From NCBI GenBank assembly GCA_003248775.1, contig QFQX01000002.1, positions 124,001-188,000 on the forward strand: a stretch of DNA of 64,000 nt, in the 5' to 3' direction. Every line of letters begins with the position of its first letter. The stretch's first letter is position 1. Made by a program: the position numbers and the translations under genes. The DNA comes from Shinella sp. GTDB taxonomy: Bacteria > Pseudomonadota > Alphaproteobacteria > Rhizobiales > Rhizobiaceae. Positions 8,346 through 17,052 of the stretch are shown here, piece by piece. The notes beneath the pieces were generated by a model that saw nothing but the letters and a program-made list of their open reading frames with translations, did no database searches and was not told where the DNA came from.

Positions 8346-9002
8346 TCAATGGCCCTCGGAAGCACCGAACATCGACTTGGCATAGATGATGCCGAGACCA
8401 TAGGAACCGCCGAACTTCTTCGCGATGCCGGTGGTCATCTCGTAGGTCTCGGTGCGTGCCCAGTCGCGCTGCAGTTCGAGCATGTATTGCAGCGAGGTCA
8501 TCGGGCGCACGCCGACCTGGATCATGCGTTCCATCGCACGTTCATGAGCCTCGTCGGACACGTCGCCACAGGCATCGGCGATGACATAGACGTCGAAGCC
8601 CTGATCGAGCGCCGAAAGGGTCGGGCCGACGATGCAGACGCTGGTCCACAGGCCGCAGAATACCAGCCGCTTCTTGCCGATGCGGTTGACCTCGTCGATG
8701 ACGGCCGCGTCTTCCCAGGTGTTCATCGAGGTACGGTCGAGCAGCGGCTGGCCCGGGAATGCATCGGTGATTTCGGAGAACATCGGGCCGGAGAAGGTCT
8801 TCTCGGCCACGGTGGTGAGGATCGTCGAAACGCCGAAGCCCTTGGCCGCATTGGCGACCAGCGCAGCATTGTTGCGCAGGAGGACGGCATCGATGGACTT
8901 CGTCGCAAATGACATCTGCGACTGGAAGTCGATCATGATCAGCGTGTGATCCTTGGGCGAGATGAGCAGGTTGCCGGGCGTGGGCGTGGCGTTCACGGTC
9001 AT
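8346..9002 (-). CDS. isochorismatase-family cysteine hydrolase
   Basis: A 218-residue protein. Seen: the catalytic Asp25 in LIMIDFQSQM and the nucleophile Cys123 in FCGLWTSVCIVGPT, preceded by the cis-peptide-type region of this family. The length is typical. The start at 9002 has AAGGAAAA eight to ten bases upstream; a longer frame beginning at 9305 would overlap the divergent AraC gene. Known family activity: hydrolysis of C-N or C-O bonds in small amides such as nicotinamide, carbamoyl compounds or isochorismate. It is the first gene of the minus-strand operon ending at 3872 and is divergent from the AraC regulator at 9233, its likely controller. Confidence 0.88.
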   Translation of the reverse strand: MTVNATPTPGNLLISPKDHTLIMIDFQSQMSFATKSIDAVLLRNNAALVANAAKGFGVSTILTTVAEKTFSGPMFSEITDAFPGQPLLDRTSMNTWEDAAVIDEVNRIGKKRLVFCGLWTSVCIVGPTLSALDQGFDVYVIADACGDVSDEAHERAMERMIQVGVRPMTSLQYMLELQRDWARTETYEMTTGIAKKFGGSYGLGIIYAKSMFGASEGH

Positions 9003-9232
9003 GGTCGTTTTCCTTAAAATGGGGGCGTCCGATTGGGACTTGCGGTGGCAGCATGGCCGAGCCGTCCGCAGCTTTCTTGTTTCGAACGGTGGAAATTTGG
9101 ATATTCCGACGGTGCCATGCCGGAACGGTTCGCGGACTTGAACATGCGTCGCCCGGAAAGCGCGAGACTGCCGACTATCCTTCAATCCTGCGACGATGCC
9201 GCGTCCTATGATGACCGGGAAAGAGAGGCTCA

Positions 9233-10153
9233 ATGCAGCAAGGCATGCCGGAACGAACCACCGCCAGTAACCAGTACATGGACTATCTGCGGGTGGAGTC
9301 GGCAAAGACGGTCAGGACCTCGACGCTCTCCAAGAGCGTGATCACCGCGACGCACCTTTCAAAGGACGCGCCGAACCATGGCTATGTCGACCAGCATGTC
9401 ACGGAAGATGCATTCCTGCTTTCCGTGCAGTTGAAGGATTATCACGGCGATCTCTGGGTCGATGGACGCAACGTGGTGTTTCCGACCAGCCGCCGGGGCA
9501 ACTTCACCTTCTACGACTACAACCGCATCTGGCAGGCCGACATGAAATCGGCATTCGACTGCCTCAACTTCCACATCCCACGCGCCGCCATCACCGCACT
9601 GGAAGCCGATCTCGGACCCGGCCGGATCGAAACGCTCGACATCCTGCCGGGAGCGGACATGGACGATGCGACGGTCCGCGGCATCGCGGAAGCGCTGTTG
9701 CCTGCAGTCAACACCCCCGAGAACGCAAGCGGCATCTTTGTCGACCATGTCTGCCTTGCGCTGTCGGTGCATCTTGCCGTGACCTATGGCGGCGCAAGGG
9801 CGCTGACGCCCATACACACTGGAGGTCTCGCCCCCTGTCAGTTGAACCGGGCGATGGAGATGATGGATGCGCATCTGAGCGGCGACCTGCCCGTTGCGGC
9901 TATCGCGCAGGCCTGCGGCCTCTCGCCCGCCTATTTCACCCGCGCGTTCAAGCAATCGACCGGCTTGCCGCCCTATCGCTGGATGACGCGGCGGCGCATC
10001 GACAAGGCGATGGACCTCATGCGCAACACCACGTTTTCGCTCGGGGAGATTGCCTATGCCTGCGGTTTTTCCGACCAGGCCCACTTTACCCGCGTATTTT
10101 CCGGGATCACGGGCCTTGCTCCCGGACAGTGGAAACGCCGGATACTTTTGTAA
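9233..10153 (+). CDS. AraC-family regulator, probable controller of the divergent hydrolase operon
   Basis: A 306-residue protein with a beta-rich sensor half (YHGDLWVDGRNV, FTFYDYNRIWQADM) and a C-terminal AraC domain (AAIAQACGLSPAYFTRAFKQ, then GEIAYACGFSDQAHFTRVFS). A GAGAGG ribosome site precedes the ATG. It is divergent from the isochorismatase gene with a 230-bp shared upstream region, the usual layout for an AraC regulator and its target operon; this link is inference. Its stop is nine bases from the stop of the convergent AraC gene at 10163, to which it is clearly paralogous in layout. Confidence 0.9.
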   Translation: MQQGMPERTTASNQYMDYLRVESAKTVRTSTLSKSVITATHLSKDAPNHGYVDQHVTEDAFLLSVQLKDYHGDLWVDGRNVVFPTSRRGNFTFYDYNRIWQADMKSAFDCLNFHIPRAAITALEADLGPGRIETLDILPGADMDDATVRGIAEALLPAVNTPENASGIFVDHVCLALSVHLAVTYGGARALTPIHTGGLAPCQLNRAMEMMDAHLSGDLPVAAIAQACGLSPAYFTRAFKQSTGLPPYRWMTRRRIDKAMDLMRNTTFSLGEIAYACGFSDQAHFTRVFSGITGLAPGQWKRRILL

Positions 10154-10162
10154 GACTCGCGT

Positions 10163-11068
10163 TCAGAGCCGGGTTGCCGGCTCATAGCCCGGCCGATTGT
10201 GACGGCGCCAGTTTCCTGGCGGATTGCCGGTCGTTTCAGAGAAAACCCTGGTGAAATGGCTCTGGTCGGAAAAGCCGCAGGCAATCGCGATATCGGCGAT
10301 CGGGGCATCCGAACACAGCATTTCCTTGGCCTTGGACAGGCGAAAATCCATCAACCAGCGATACGGCGTCTTGCCGAATGTTTCCTTGAAAGCCTTGATG
10401 AAATAGCTACGTGACAGGTTGCAGGCCTCGGCCAGATCCGCAATCGAGAACGACGCGCTGACATGGGCGGAGAGGAAATCTGCCGCTCTCTTCTCCTGCC
10501 ATGGCGCAAGCGTTCCCTTCCTGCGAACGGGAAAATGCAGGCCGCCATAGGTCTGGGTGAGATGGGCCAGAAGTGCCAGCCCGATCTGATCGAGAAAGAG
10601 TTGGCTTGCCTGTTTCGGATCGTCAAGCGCGGGAAGCAGGGCCTGGGCAAGCCCCAGAACGACGTCATCCGTCGTGCCCTCGGCGCAGGAAAGCCCGATC
10701 AATTCTGGCCGTCCGGCCTTTTCAGCAAACACGCGGAGACGAGCAAAGGGAATCTGGAAACACACGCTGTCGAAATCGGAAAGATGGTGACAGCACCAAT
10801 CCTCGCGCATGTCGAAGATACCGAGATGTCCCCGCGGCGTGGGACCTTCGAAAAAGACTTCATCGTCTTTTCGGAGAATAGACCGGTCGGCCCCAAGCCT
10901 CTGCACGATGACGCAGAAGGCATCCGCCCGTTTGCCGAGCGATACCGGTGACGGATCGCTCCCGGTTCCACGGAAGCGCGCCACGGGCATCTCCGCAATC
11001 CTGACCGCCGCACTGCGAACGGCGGAGGCAGCCGGATTGCCCGTCTCGTCGTCCAATTGCCCCTGCAA
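10163..11068 (-). CDS. AraC-family transcriptional regulator
   Basis: A 301-residue protein. The C-terminal domain has SIADLAEACNLSRSYFIKAF and DIAIACGFSDQSHFTRVFSE and ends NPPGNWRR. The middle part (HLGIFDMREDWCCHH, FQIPFARLRVFAEKAG) parallels the regulators at 9233 and 11161, suggesting a set of duplicated genes. It reads from the opposite strand to the 9233 gene with only nine bases between their stops, and lies downstream of the 11161-12048 gene in the same orientation, 92 bp apart. There is no adjacent structural gene to point to a target. Confidence 0.88.
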   Translation of the reverse strand: MQGQLDDETGNPAASAVRSAAVRIAEMPVARFRGTGSDPSPVSLGKRADAFCVIVQRLGADRSILRKDDEVFFEGPTPRGHLGIFDMREDWCCHHLSDFDSVCFQIPFARLRVFAEKAGRPELIGLSCAEGTTDDVVLGLAQALLPALDDPKQASQLFLDQIGLALLAHLTQTYGGLHFPVRRKGTLAPWQEKRAADFLSAHVSASFSIADLAEACNLSRSYFIKAFKETFGKTPYRWLMDFRLSKAKEMLCSDAPIADIAIACGFSDQSHFTRVFSETTGNPPGNWRRHNRPGYEPATRL

Positions 11069-11160
11069 ACCTGTCTCCCGAAGATCTCAACTTCATGATA
11101 TCATATCGTCGCCATGGTAAAAAACATCTGGGTTTTTTACAAAAGTTCTCAAGCTCCCTT

Positions 11161-12048
11161 CTAATGAAAGAGAGCCTTGCGCCAGACGGCCGGCGTCATA
11201 CCGGTCGAGCGGGAAAAAACCTTGGTAAAGTGGCTCTGATCGGTGAAGCCGCAGTGGCCGGCGATGTCCTTCAGCGAAAAACTGTCCTGCATGAGCAAAT
11301 CCTTGGCCTGTTCCACCCGCTGCAGGGTAAGCCACTGATGGGGCGTGGAACCGGTCGCCTTTTTGAACTCCTGCGCGAAATGCCCCGTCGACAGGCCCGT
11401 CGCCTCCGCGATTGCGGAAAGGGGCAGATCCTCGGCGAGGTTTTCGAGCATCAGGTCCTTCGCGGCCTTCTCCTGCCAGAGCGAAAGGGCGCTCTCCGAC
11501 ATTCCGTTGCGAAGCGTCGCATCGCTGTAATCCTGCAGTAGATGGGCGCAGATCGCCGTCGCCAGATGCTGCAGCAAGGCCGGTGGCGAAGCTGCACCGC
11601 CTTCGAACATCGCAAGCAAGGCAACGCCCAGATTGCGGATGACAGCATCCTGCTCGCCACGCCGGCAACGCAACCGACGGCGTCGTGTGGTCGGGGAATT
11701 ATCGGCAATCTCGTCGAACAGGCTCTGCGGCAGCATGAAAGCCAGCGCATGAAGCTCGCTGTGCAGTTCGATCGACGCACCTTTGCGCAAATCCACCAGA
11801 CAAAGCGAACCGCGCTCATAGCGGCAAAGGGGCGAGCACGAGCCATCCGACAGGACGTCGCAATGCACGGCGTCATCCAGATAGAGCATCAGAAAATAGG
11901 CATCGTCCGCAGGAAGCTTGATCCTGCTCACATCGCCCGCGATGAAATCACGATCAATCCTTGTCACGGAGAAGGGCGCGGATTTCACGGGAACGGTGAC
12001 AAGGCACGGCGCATCGGGAATACCGAAGCAGATACCGATGCTTGCCAT
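11161..12048 (-). CDS. AraC-family transcriptional regulator
   Basis: The 295-residue form begins at MASIGICFG (12048). A further 50 in-frame codons upstream to 12198 have no recognisable content and would overlap the region before the sensor kinase, so the shorter form is preferred with moderate confidence. The C-terminal AraC domain includes SAIAEATGLSTGHFAQEFKK and DIAGHCGFTDQSHFTKVFSR. The central sensor portion has VLSDGSCSPLCRYERGSLC. It is divergent from the PAS histidine kinase gene (GTG at 12421), with roughly 370 bp between, so it could influence that gene. Effector unknown. Confidence 0.85.
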   Translation of the reverse strand: MASIGICFGIPDAPCLVTVPVKSAPFSVTRIDRDFIAGDVSRIKLPADDAYFLMLYLDDAVHCDVLSDGSCSPLCRYERGSLCLVDLRKGASIELHSELHALAFMLPQSLFDEIADNSPTTRRRRLRCRRGEQDAVIRNLGVALLAMFEGGAASPPALLQHLATAICAHLLQDYSDATLRNGMSESALSLWQEKAAKDLMLENLAEDLPLSAIAEATGLSTGHFAQEFKKATGSTPHQWLTLQRVEQAKDLLMQDSFSLKDIAGHCGFTDQSHFTKVFSRSTGMTPAVWRKALFH

Positions 12049-12420
12049 TTCCCGGCCGCTCAAATTCAAGACCCTTTCCCCGGCTGGCGGGTCGCGTGTA
12101 TCGCTGCAGTCATTTTCCCCGGCCAGACCGGACGAAAACGGTAACCGAGCCGAAAAACAGGCGCAACGTGCTTCTTGCCATCGGACACGGAAAACCACGC
12201 CACTGAAACCATGTTGACGGTAACATCACTAACAGTTGTCCCACCAAGGTTATTGTACGATCCGATCCCTATCCGCGCCGGCAGACAGTTCGATCATTCA
12301 ACTGTCAGAAATGTGCAAAAAACGAGACCAACTTTCTATAACCGCCGGAAGAACTCCGTCACTATCCTACTGGATGCTGCAAGGGCCCTGATACCTGCAA
12401 CGTCGGCAAAGGAGCGACAA

Positions 12421-14376
12421 GTGAATATCGAGTTGGTGAGGCGGCAGGAGGGCGCGAAAACGGATGCCTTGCCCGAAAGGACATCGGGCATGTACCGATG
12501 GGCCGGCGCTGCCGTTCTCGTCTGCGGCATCTTCCTCGTCGATACATTTACCACGATCGGCAGCGCGATTGCCGTGCTTTACGTACTGGTCCAGACGCTC
12601 ACGGGAGAGAGCGGCAACAGGCAGACAATCTGGAAAACATCGATCCTGTGCGCCGGCCTCACGCTTGCAAGTTTTTTCTATGTTCATGGCTTTTCAGCCG
12701 AATCCCACACCGTCTTGAGGCTCATCTTTTCGCTGGCCGCGAACTTTGTGACATGCATTCTCCTGATCCGTCGCAGCAATGACAGACAGGTCCTGGAGGC
12801 ACAGGCCCGGTTGCTGGAACTGACCAGCGACGCCATCCTGCTGCGCGACAGTAACGGCCGTATCACCTACTGGAACAAAGGTGCCGAAGCCCTGTACGGC
12901 TGGACAAGCGCCGAGGCGCGCGGCCGTCTGGTGCATGAACTCCTCGGCGGCAACCTCAGGCATCCTCGCGCCTTTGCCGAACAACAGCTTACCGAAACCG
13001 GCTACTGGAGCGGCGAGATGACCGCGAAAACCAGGGGCGGGCGGGAGATCGCCATATTCAGCCAATGGCGCTTCGAGAAAGACCGGCAAGGCATGGTGCG
13101 CACCATCATGGAGACGGGAATCGACATCTCGCAACAGAAGGAGGCGGAAGCAGCCCTCAGGGCAAGCGAACACCGCTACCGGACGATTTTCGAGACATTG
13201 GCAGTGGCGATCTGGGAACATGATTTTCGCGACGTAAAGCGGGAACTCGACGCATTGCGTGCGCGGGGCGTCACCGACATCAGGCGTCACATCGCCGAAC
13301 ACCCCGACTTCGTCATCAGGATGCGCAGGCTGGTGCGCATTACCGATGTCAACCAGACTGCGCTCCGCCTCATGGAAGTCCCGACGAAGGACGAGTTCTT
13401 CAGCCATCTCGACGGCTTCCTTCCGGAAAACGACGCAAGCTTCGCCCATTGCCTGATCGCCATTGCCGAAGGGCACCCGGTCTTTCAGGAGGAGACGGTG
13501 GTGCGCAGCCGCACCGGTCGCCTCATACCGATCATCGTGGTCCTGAGCTTCCCTCCGAATGACGAGCGGCTAGAGCGTATCCAGGCCAGTATCGTTGACA
13601 TCACGGAACGGCTGGCGTTTCAGGAAGCACTGGAGAAATCCCGCCGCGAGCTGGAACATGCCGCACAGGCAGCGATGATCGGAGAAATCTCCGCATCGAT
13701 TGCCCATGAGGTGAGCCAACCGCTTTCGGCCATCATGACCTTCGTCCAGGCCGCCCAGAGATGGCTGGATCGGCCCGAACCGGACATTGAAGAGGCACGG
13801 GTTGCGCTCGAGGACGCGATTATCTCTACGGAACAGGCCGCCGCCGTTGTGAAACGCGTACGCATGCTGCTCGGCAAGGCGAAATCTGACAGCGGCGACG
13901 TTGCCATCGACGTCCTCATCACCAACGCAATCCGCCTGAAGCAAAAGGAACTTTCCGTTAGGGACATCCGCGTTTCGCTCAGCCTGGACGCAGGTATGCG
14001 AACCATCCACGGAGATCGCATCCTGCTGCAGCAGGCCTTCGTCAACATCATCGTCAACGCCATGCAGGCGATGGACGAGACACAACCCTGCGAACGCATG
14101 CTCGCAATCGAGACGAGGGGCGATGGTGACAACCTCACCATTCGCTTCAGCGACACGGGCCATGGACTGAAACAGACGGAAGAAGCCCTCTTCAAGGCCT
14201 TCGCAACCACCAAGCCCGACGGCATGGGACTTGGTCTCGCCATGTGCAGATCAATCGTCACGGCGCATAACGGCACCATTTCAATCAACGACCGCGACGA
14301 CAGACGCGGTGCCCGAGTTGAAATCAATCTTCCCGAGGCTATTGCACAACAGGTCAGGGAAGCGGTCGAAGCCTAA
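12421..14376 (+). CDS. membrane-anchored PAS sensor histidine kinase
   Basis: A GTG start at 12421 is chosen because a strong AAAGGAG lies six bases upstream; the same frame extends back to 12175 but that part has no domain. The resulting 651-residue protein has hydrophobic segments in the first ~95 residues, a PAS domain at ~115-235 (DAILLRDSNGRITYWNKGAE), a second PAS-like region at ~240-400 and a kinase core. The phospho-acceptor is His429 in SIAHEVSQPLSAI. The ATP-binding region includes NIIVNAMQAM (N box) and GMGLGLAMCRS (G box near 602). Kinases of this form usually pair with FixJ-type regulators. The only one nearby is at 2161, so pairing with it is possible but not shown. Confidence 0.9.
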   Translation: MNIELVRRQEGAKTDALPERTSGMYRWAGAAVLVCGIFLVDTFTTIGSAIAVLYVLVQTLTGESGNRQTIWKTSILCAGLTLASFFYVHGFSAESHTVLRLIFSLAANFVTCILLIRRSNDRQVLEAQARLLELTSDAILLRDSNGRITYWNKGAEALYGWTSAEARGRLVHELLGGNLRHPRAFAEQQLTETGYWSGEMTAKTRGGREIAIFSQWRFEKDRQGMVRTIMETGIDISQQKEAEAALRASEHRYRTIFETLAVAIWEHDFRDVKRELDALRARGVTDIRRHIAEHPDFVIRMRRLVRITDVNQTALRLMEVPTKDEFFSHLDGFLPENDASFAHCLIAIAEGHPVFQEETVVRSRTGRLIPIIVVLSFPPNDERLERIQASIVDITERLAFQEALEKSRRELEHAAQAAMIGEISASIAHEVSQPLSAIMTFVQAAQRWLDRPEPDIEEARVALEDAIISTEQAAAVVKRVRMLLGKAKSDSGDVAIDVLITNAIRLKQKELSVRDIRVSLSLDAGMRTIHGDRILLQQAFVNIIVNAMQAMDETQPCERMLAIETRGDGDNLTIRFSDTGHGLKQTEEALFKAFATTKPDGMGLGLAMCRSIVTAHNGTISINDRDDRRGARVEINLPEAIAQQVREAVEA

Positions 14377-14470
14377 AGCATGTCGCGCGAAAGTGCGCAG
14401 CGGTTTTGCGGCAACGACATTTTACAAAACAAAGGCTTAAAGCGTACGGAGCGAATCTGAAAGATCGCGA
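14377..14470 (+). repeat. rhizobial intergenic mosaic repeat, copy 1 (truncated)
   Basis: This copy begins right after the kinase stop codon (agcatgtcgcgc...) and ends ...gaatctgaaagatcgcga. It aligns along its length to the copy at 14891 in the same orientation, with scattered substitutions. It lacks the closing arm CGCGCTTTA present in copy 2 and runs directly into the chemotaxis-receptor remnant, so its right end looks like a junction. Similar short elements are common between genes in Rhizobium/Agrobacterium genomes, from memory. Confidence 0.7.
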
Positions 14471-14890
14471 GTTGGCACAGCGGTCGGTGAAAGCTGCCAA
14501 GGAGACCAAGGCGCTAATCACGACATCAAACGCTCAGGTTCAGGAAGGCGTACAGCTGGTCGGCGATACCGGCCGCGCGTTACACATGATCGTTTCCGAG
14601 GTGCAGGAGATCAACCGGCATGTGAGCGCTATCGCGGAATCGGCACGGGAGCAGTCATCGAGTTTCCAGTAGATCAACACGGCGGTCAACCAGATGGACC
14701 GGGACATCCAGAAGAGCGCCGCCATGGTGGAGGAGACCACCGCCGCCAGCACAGTCTGGCGCGTGAGGTCGCATCCCTCAATCAGCCCCTGGCGCAGTTC
14801 CGTCTGGCCGAACAACGCGGATCTGGCCACTCCACCGCGCCGGTGCAGGCAGCCAACAGCAGCGACCGTCCCGCCCGCCTCTCCCGCTAC
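14471..14890 (+). pseudogene. remnant of a methyl-accepting chemotaxis protein signalling domain
   Basis: Only the C-terminal signalling-domain end survives: ELAQRSVKAAKETKALI, then IVSEVQEINRHVSAIAESAR and AAMVEETTAAS, which are hallmark rhizobial MCP phrases. Two lesions are visible. A TAG stop at 14670-14672 interrupts the phrase EQSSSFQ/INTAVNQMD, where homologues have a glutamine or glutamate codon. One base is then missing near 14753, after which the expected HSLAREVASLNQPLAQFRLAEQ continues in another frame. There is no membrane or sensor region upstream; instead the fragment abuts a truncated repeat. It is a non-functional relic. Confidence 0.85.
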
Positions 14891-14993
14891 AGCATGTCGC
14901 GCAAAAGTGTGCGGCGGTTTTGCGATGAAGACATGCGGAAAAACGATGAAATAAAGCGCGACGAGCGAATCTGAAAGATCGCGACGCGCTTTA
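14891..14993 (+). repeat. rhizobial intergenic mosaic repeat, copy 2 (complete)
   Basis: This is the same element as at 14377. Its right half is bounded by an inverted repeat, TAAAGCGCG at 14952-14960 and CGCGCTTTA at 14985-14993, which could fold in RNA. Together with copy 1 it brackets the MCP remnant as a direct repeat about 515 bp apart. Confidence 0.7.
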
Positions 14994-15428
14994 GGGTCAA
15001 GAAATCGCCTCCGCATTCAATGGAAATGCCGCAATTGACACCAAAGCTGACTGGCAGGAATTCTAAGACTTTTCAATACGCGGCAAGGAAGGCCGGGGGC
15101 ATTGCTCCCGGCCTTTCAATTGTTCTATGATGCGTGGAATGATCGCAACAAGGACAGGCGTTCAACAGATGCGGTCCGAGCGATATCGTATATCGAGCCT
15201 CTTCTATTCGGAACGCTGGCTGTTCTCGCAACACTCACTCCGCGCTTTCGCGACAACTTCACCGCCTTGGACTTTTATTTGTCGCCGAACTTTCGTCGGC
15301 GCAGTCATGACCTCCGGTTTCATTGGGATCGCCTTAACTCGACGTCCAGGAAACCGGCAGCGGGCCAGAGATCAACGTGCGGGTTCGCGTTTGGGCTACA
15401 CCAGATAGATGAAGCCCAACAAGGCGAC
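14994..15428. other. gene-free stretch
   Basis: Apart from a terminator-like hairpin at 15089-15115, I see no gene here. Short open frames lack recognisable content and ribosome sites. It lies downstream of the MCP remnant and converges on the cold-shock gene, so it is probably decayed or spacer DNA. Confidence 0.5.
15089..15119 (+). terminator. Rho-independent terminator-like hairpin
   Basis: AAGGCCGGG at 15089-15097 pairs with CCCGGCCTT at 15107-15115 and is followed by TTTC. It is probably the old terminator of the chemotaxis gene whose remnant lies upstream. Confidence 0.55.
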
Positions 15429-15632
15429 TTAGAGAACGCTTACGTTTTCTGCCTTCGACTTTCCGGTCTTGCGGTCTTGTCCCACGTCATAGCTGACCTT
15501 CTGGCCATCCTGCAGGGCGCCACCGAAGCCCACGGCCGAGATATGGACAAATACATCCGGGCCACCATTGTCCGGGGTGATAAAGCCGAAGCCCTTGTCC
15601 TGTGCGAAAAACTTGACGGTACCAGTTGCCAT
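15429..15632 (-). CDS. cspA: CspA-family cold-shock protein
   Basis: A 67-residue single OB-fold protein. The RNA-binding motifs are KGFGFITP (RNP-1) and VFVHIS (RNP-2). The start MATGTVKFF at 15632 has AAAGAGGAC just upstream, so it is preferred over an in-frame ATG nine codons earlier. Cold-shock proteins bind single-stranded RNA or DNA and melt RNA structure. Which of the several Csp paralogues usual in rhizobia this corresponds to cannot be told. The upstream region to about 15800 may hold the long 5' leader typical of csp genes, but I did not identify a specific structure. Confidence 0.92.
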   Translation of the reverse strand: MATGTVKFFAQDKGFGFITPDNGGPDVFVHISAVGFGGALQDGQKVSYDVGQDRKTGKSKAENVSVL

Positions 15633-15996
15633 GATGTCCTCTTTCATTTGATACGACACGGTCGTCGTTATCGATCATAGCGCCACCACGCAAGCCTTTG
15701 CTCATATCGGCAGCTGGGGCGAATGCGGATTTATAGCATTGCCCACAAATAGGAGCGCCATTCCATTTGCCAAAGAGCTGCGCCTTTTGTTGGTCGATCT
15801 GGGTTTCTGGCGGCAAACTGCTTCTACCGCTCGAGACCACAAAATCATCAGTACCCTATATCCGGAAGCGCCTCCGGTCGAATCGGATGAGAAAACCTCA
15901 TGTTTTCCCGATATGTAAATTCGCCATAAAATTTGTTTGCCAACCTAAAATATATCATTCAGAATAAGCAATTATGCAGGAGAATAAGTTTACGAC
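15633..15996. other. divergent upstream region of cspA and the acid-sugar kinase
   Basis: No gene is visible. The right part (about 15895-15985) is AT-rich and contains AAATTTGTTTGCCAACC, probably the promoter and operator area of the kinase/GntR pair. The nine bases AAATTTGTT also occur upstream of the sialidase-like gene near 22211, which may mark a shared GntR site; this is weak. Confidence 0.4.
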
Positions 15997-17043
15997 ATGC
16001 CAGCCTTGGAGCCTGCCGAAACGCCGAAGCTCTGTATCATTGCCGACGACCTGACGGGGGCCTTCGACAGCGCTGCTCCGTTTGCAGGGAGAGGAATGTC
16101 AACGGCTGTGGCCTTCGAACCGGAAGCTGTCGGCGAAGCGCTGGCTACGGGTGCGGAAATCATTGCCGTCAGCACCCGTTCGCGTGAAATCGAGCCTGAA
16201 AAGGCCGCAGCCGCCGTGCGTATGGTGCTGAAGCAGCTTCCCCATGGAACGCGCCTCTTCAAGAAGATCGATTCCAGGCTGAAGGGGCATATCGCAGAGG
16301 AACTCTCTGCCCTGAACCCGTCGGTAATGCTGGTCGCGCCGGCCATTCCCGAATTCCGCCGCAACGTGCGGGCAGGTGCCGTGACCGGCTTCGGCGTGGC
16401 AGACCCGATTGCAGTCCGACCCCGCCTTGGCGCACTTGCGGATCGCGCCGTCATTCCCGATACGGACAGCCTTGACGACCTTAAGCAAGCACTCACGACC
16501 GCTCCCGATGCCCTGCCGGTCGGCGCACGCGGATTGGCAGAGGCCATGGCCGAAATGATGACCGGTCGAGCGGAAGCGAATGCCCCGAAGCCACCCACCG
16601 GCCGCGCACTCTTCGTCGTAGGCTCTCGCGATCCGATCACGCTGGCGCAGATCGACGCATTAAAGCGCACGAAAGACGTTTTGTGCTATGGCGCCCCGAA
16701 CGGGGTTCTTTGCGAGAACGGCACAAGCGCCGGACTGACGCTGGTGCAGGCACTGCCGGGAGAAACTGAGATTTCCGGCGCGGACGTGTCGGCAAATCTT
16801 GCCCGCAGCATTCATCCCGGCCTGACCGCCGGCTGTGACCTGCTGTTCATGACCGGAGGCGCGACGGCGGAAGCCATTCTGGCGCAGATGGGCATCCGTT
16901 CAGCAATACTGTTGGGGGAATGCCTGCCCGGCCTGCCACTCGCCCGTGCAGGAGGCTTGACGATCATCGCCAAATCGGGCGGATTTGGTGATAGTAATAC
17001 GCTTGCGGTCCTGGCGGGACTGGGCGAAAAAAAGGCGGATTGA
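15997..17043 (+). CDS. four-carbon acid sugar kinase family protein (DUF1537)
   Basis: A 348-residue protein. The N-terminal domain opens with CIIADDLTGAFDSAAPFA and has FKKIDSRLKGHIAEEL. The C-terminal nucleotide-binding domain has LLFMTGGATAEAIL and ends with IIAKSGGFGDSNTLAVL. These are the conserved motifs of DUF1537 kinases, which phosphorylate D-threonate, D-erythronate or related acid sugars. A PdxA2-type dehydrogenase usually then converts the 4-phosphate to dihydroxyacetone phosphate and CO2, and such a gene lies at 19999. At 348 residues it is on the short side for the family. AGGAG lies about 14 bases before the ATG, a rather long spacing. The GntR gene follows after nine bases. 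Confidence 0.88.
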   Translation: MPALEPAETPKLCIIADDLTGAFDSAAPFAGRGMSTAVAFEPEAVGEALATGAEIIAVSTRSREIEPEKAAAAVRMVLKQLPHGTRLFKKIDSRLKGHIAEELSALNPSVMLVAPAIPEFRRNVRAGAVTGFGVADPIAVRPRLGALADRAVIPDTDSLDDLKQALTTAPDALPVGARGLAEAMAEMMTGRAEANAPKPPTGRALFVVGSRDPITLAQIDALKRTKDVLCYGAPNGVLCENGTSAGLTLVQALPGETEISGADVSANLARSIHPGLTAGCDLLFMTGGATAEAILAQMGIRSAILLGECLPGLPLARAGGLTIIAKSGGFGDSNTLAVLAGLGEKKAD

Positions 17044-17052
17044 GGGAAACGG

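Noticed and set aside
12175..12420. Upstream extension of the sensor kinase to an ATG at 12175
   Set aside because: A GTG at 12421 has a strong AAAGGAG at ideal distance, and the extra 82 residues lack membrane or domain features.
15102..15680. A 192-codon plus-strand frame across the cold-shock gene
   Set aside because: Its second half is the antisense of a clear CspA protein, and the first half has no features.
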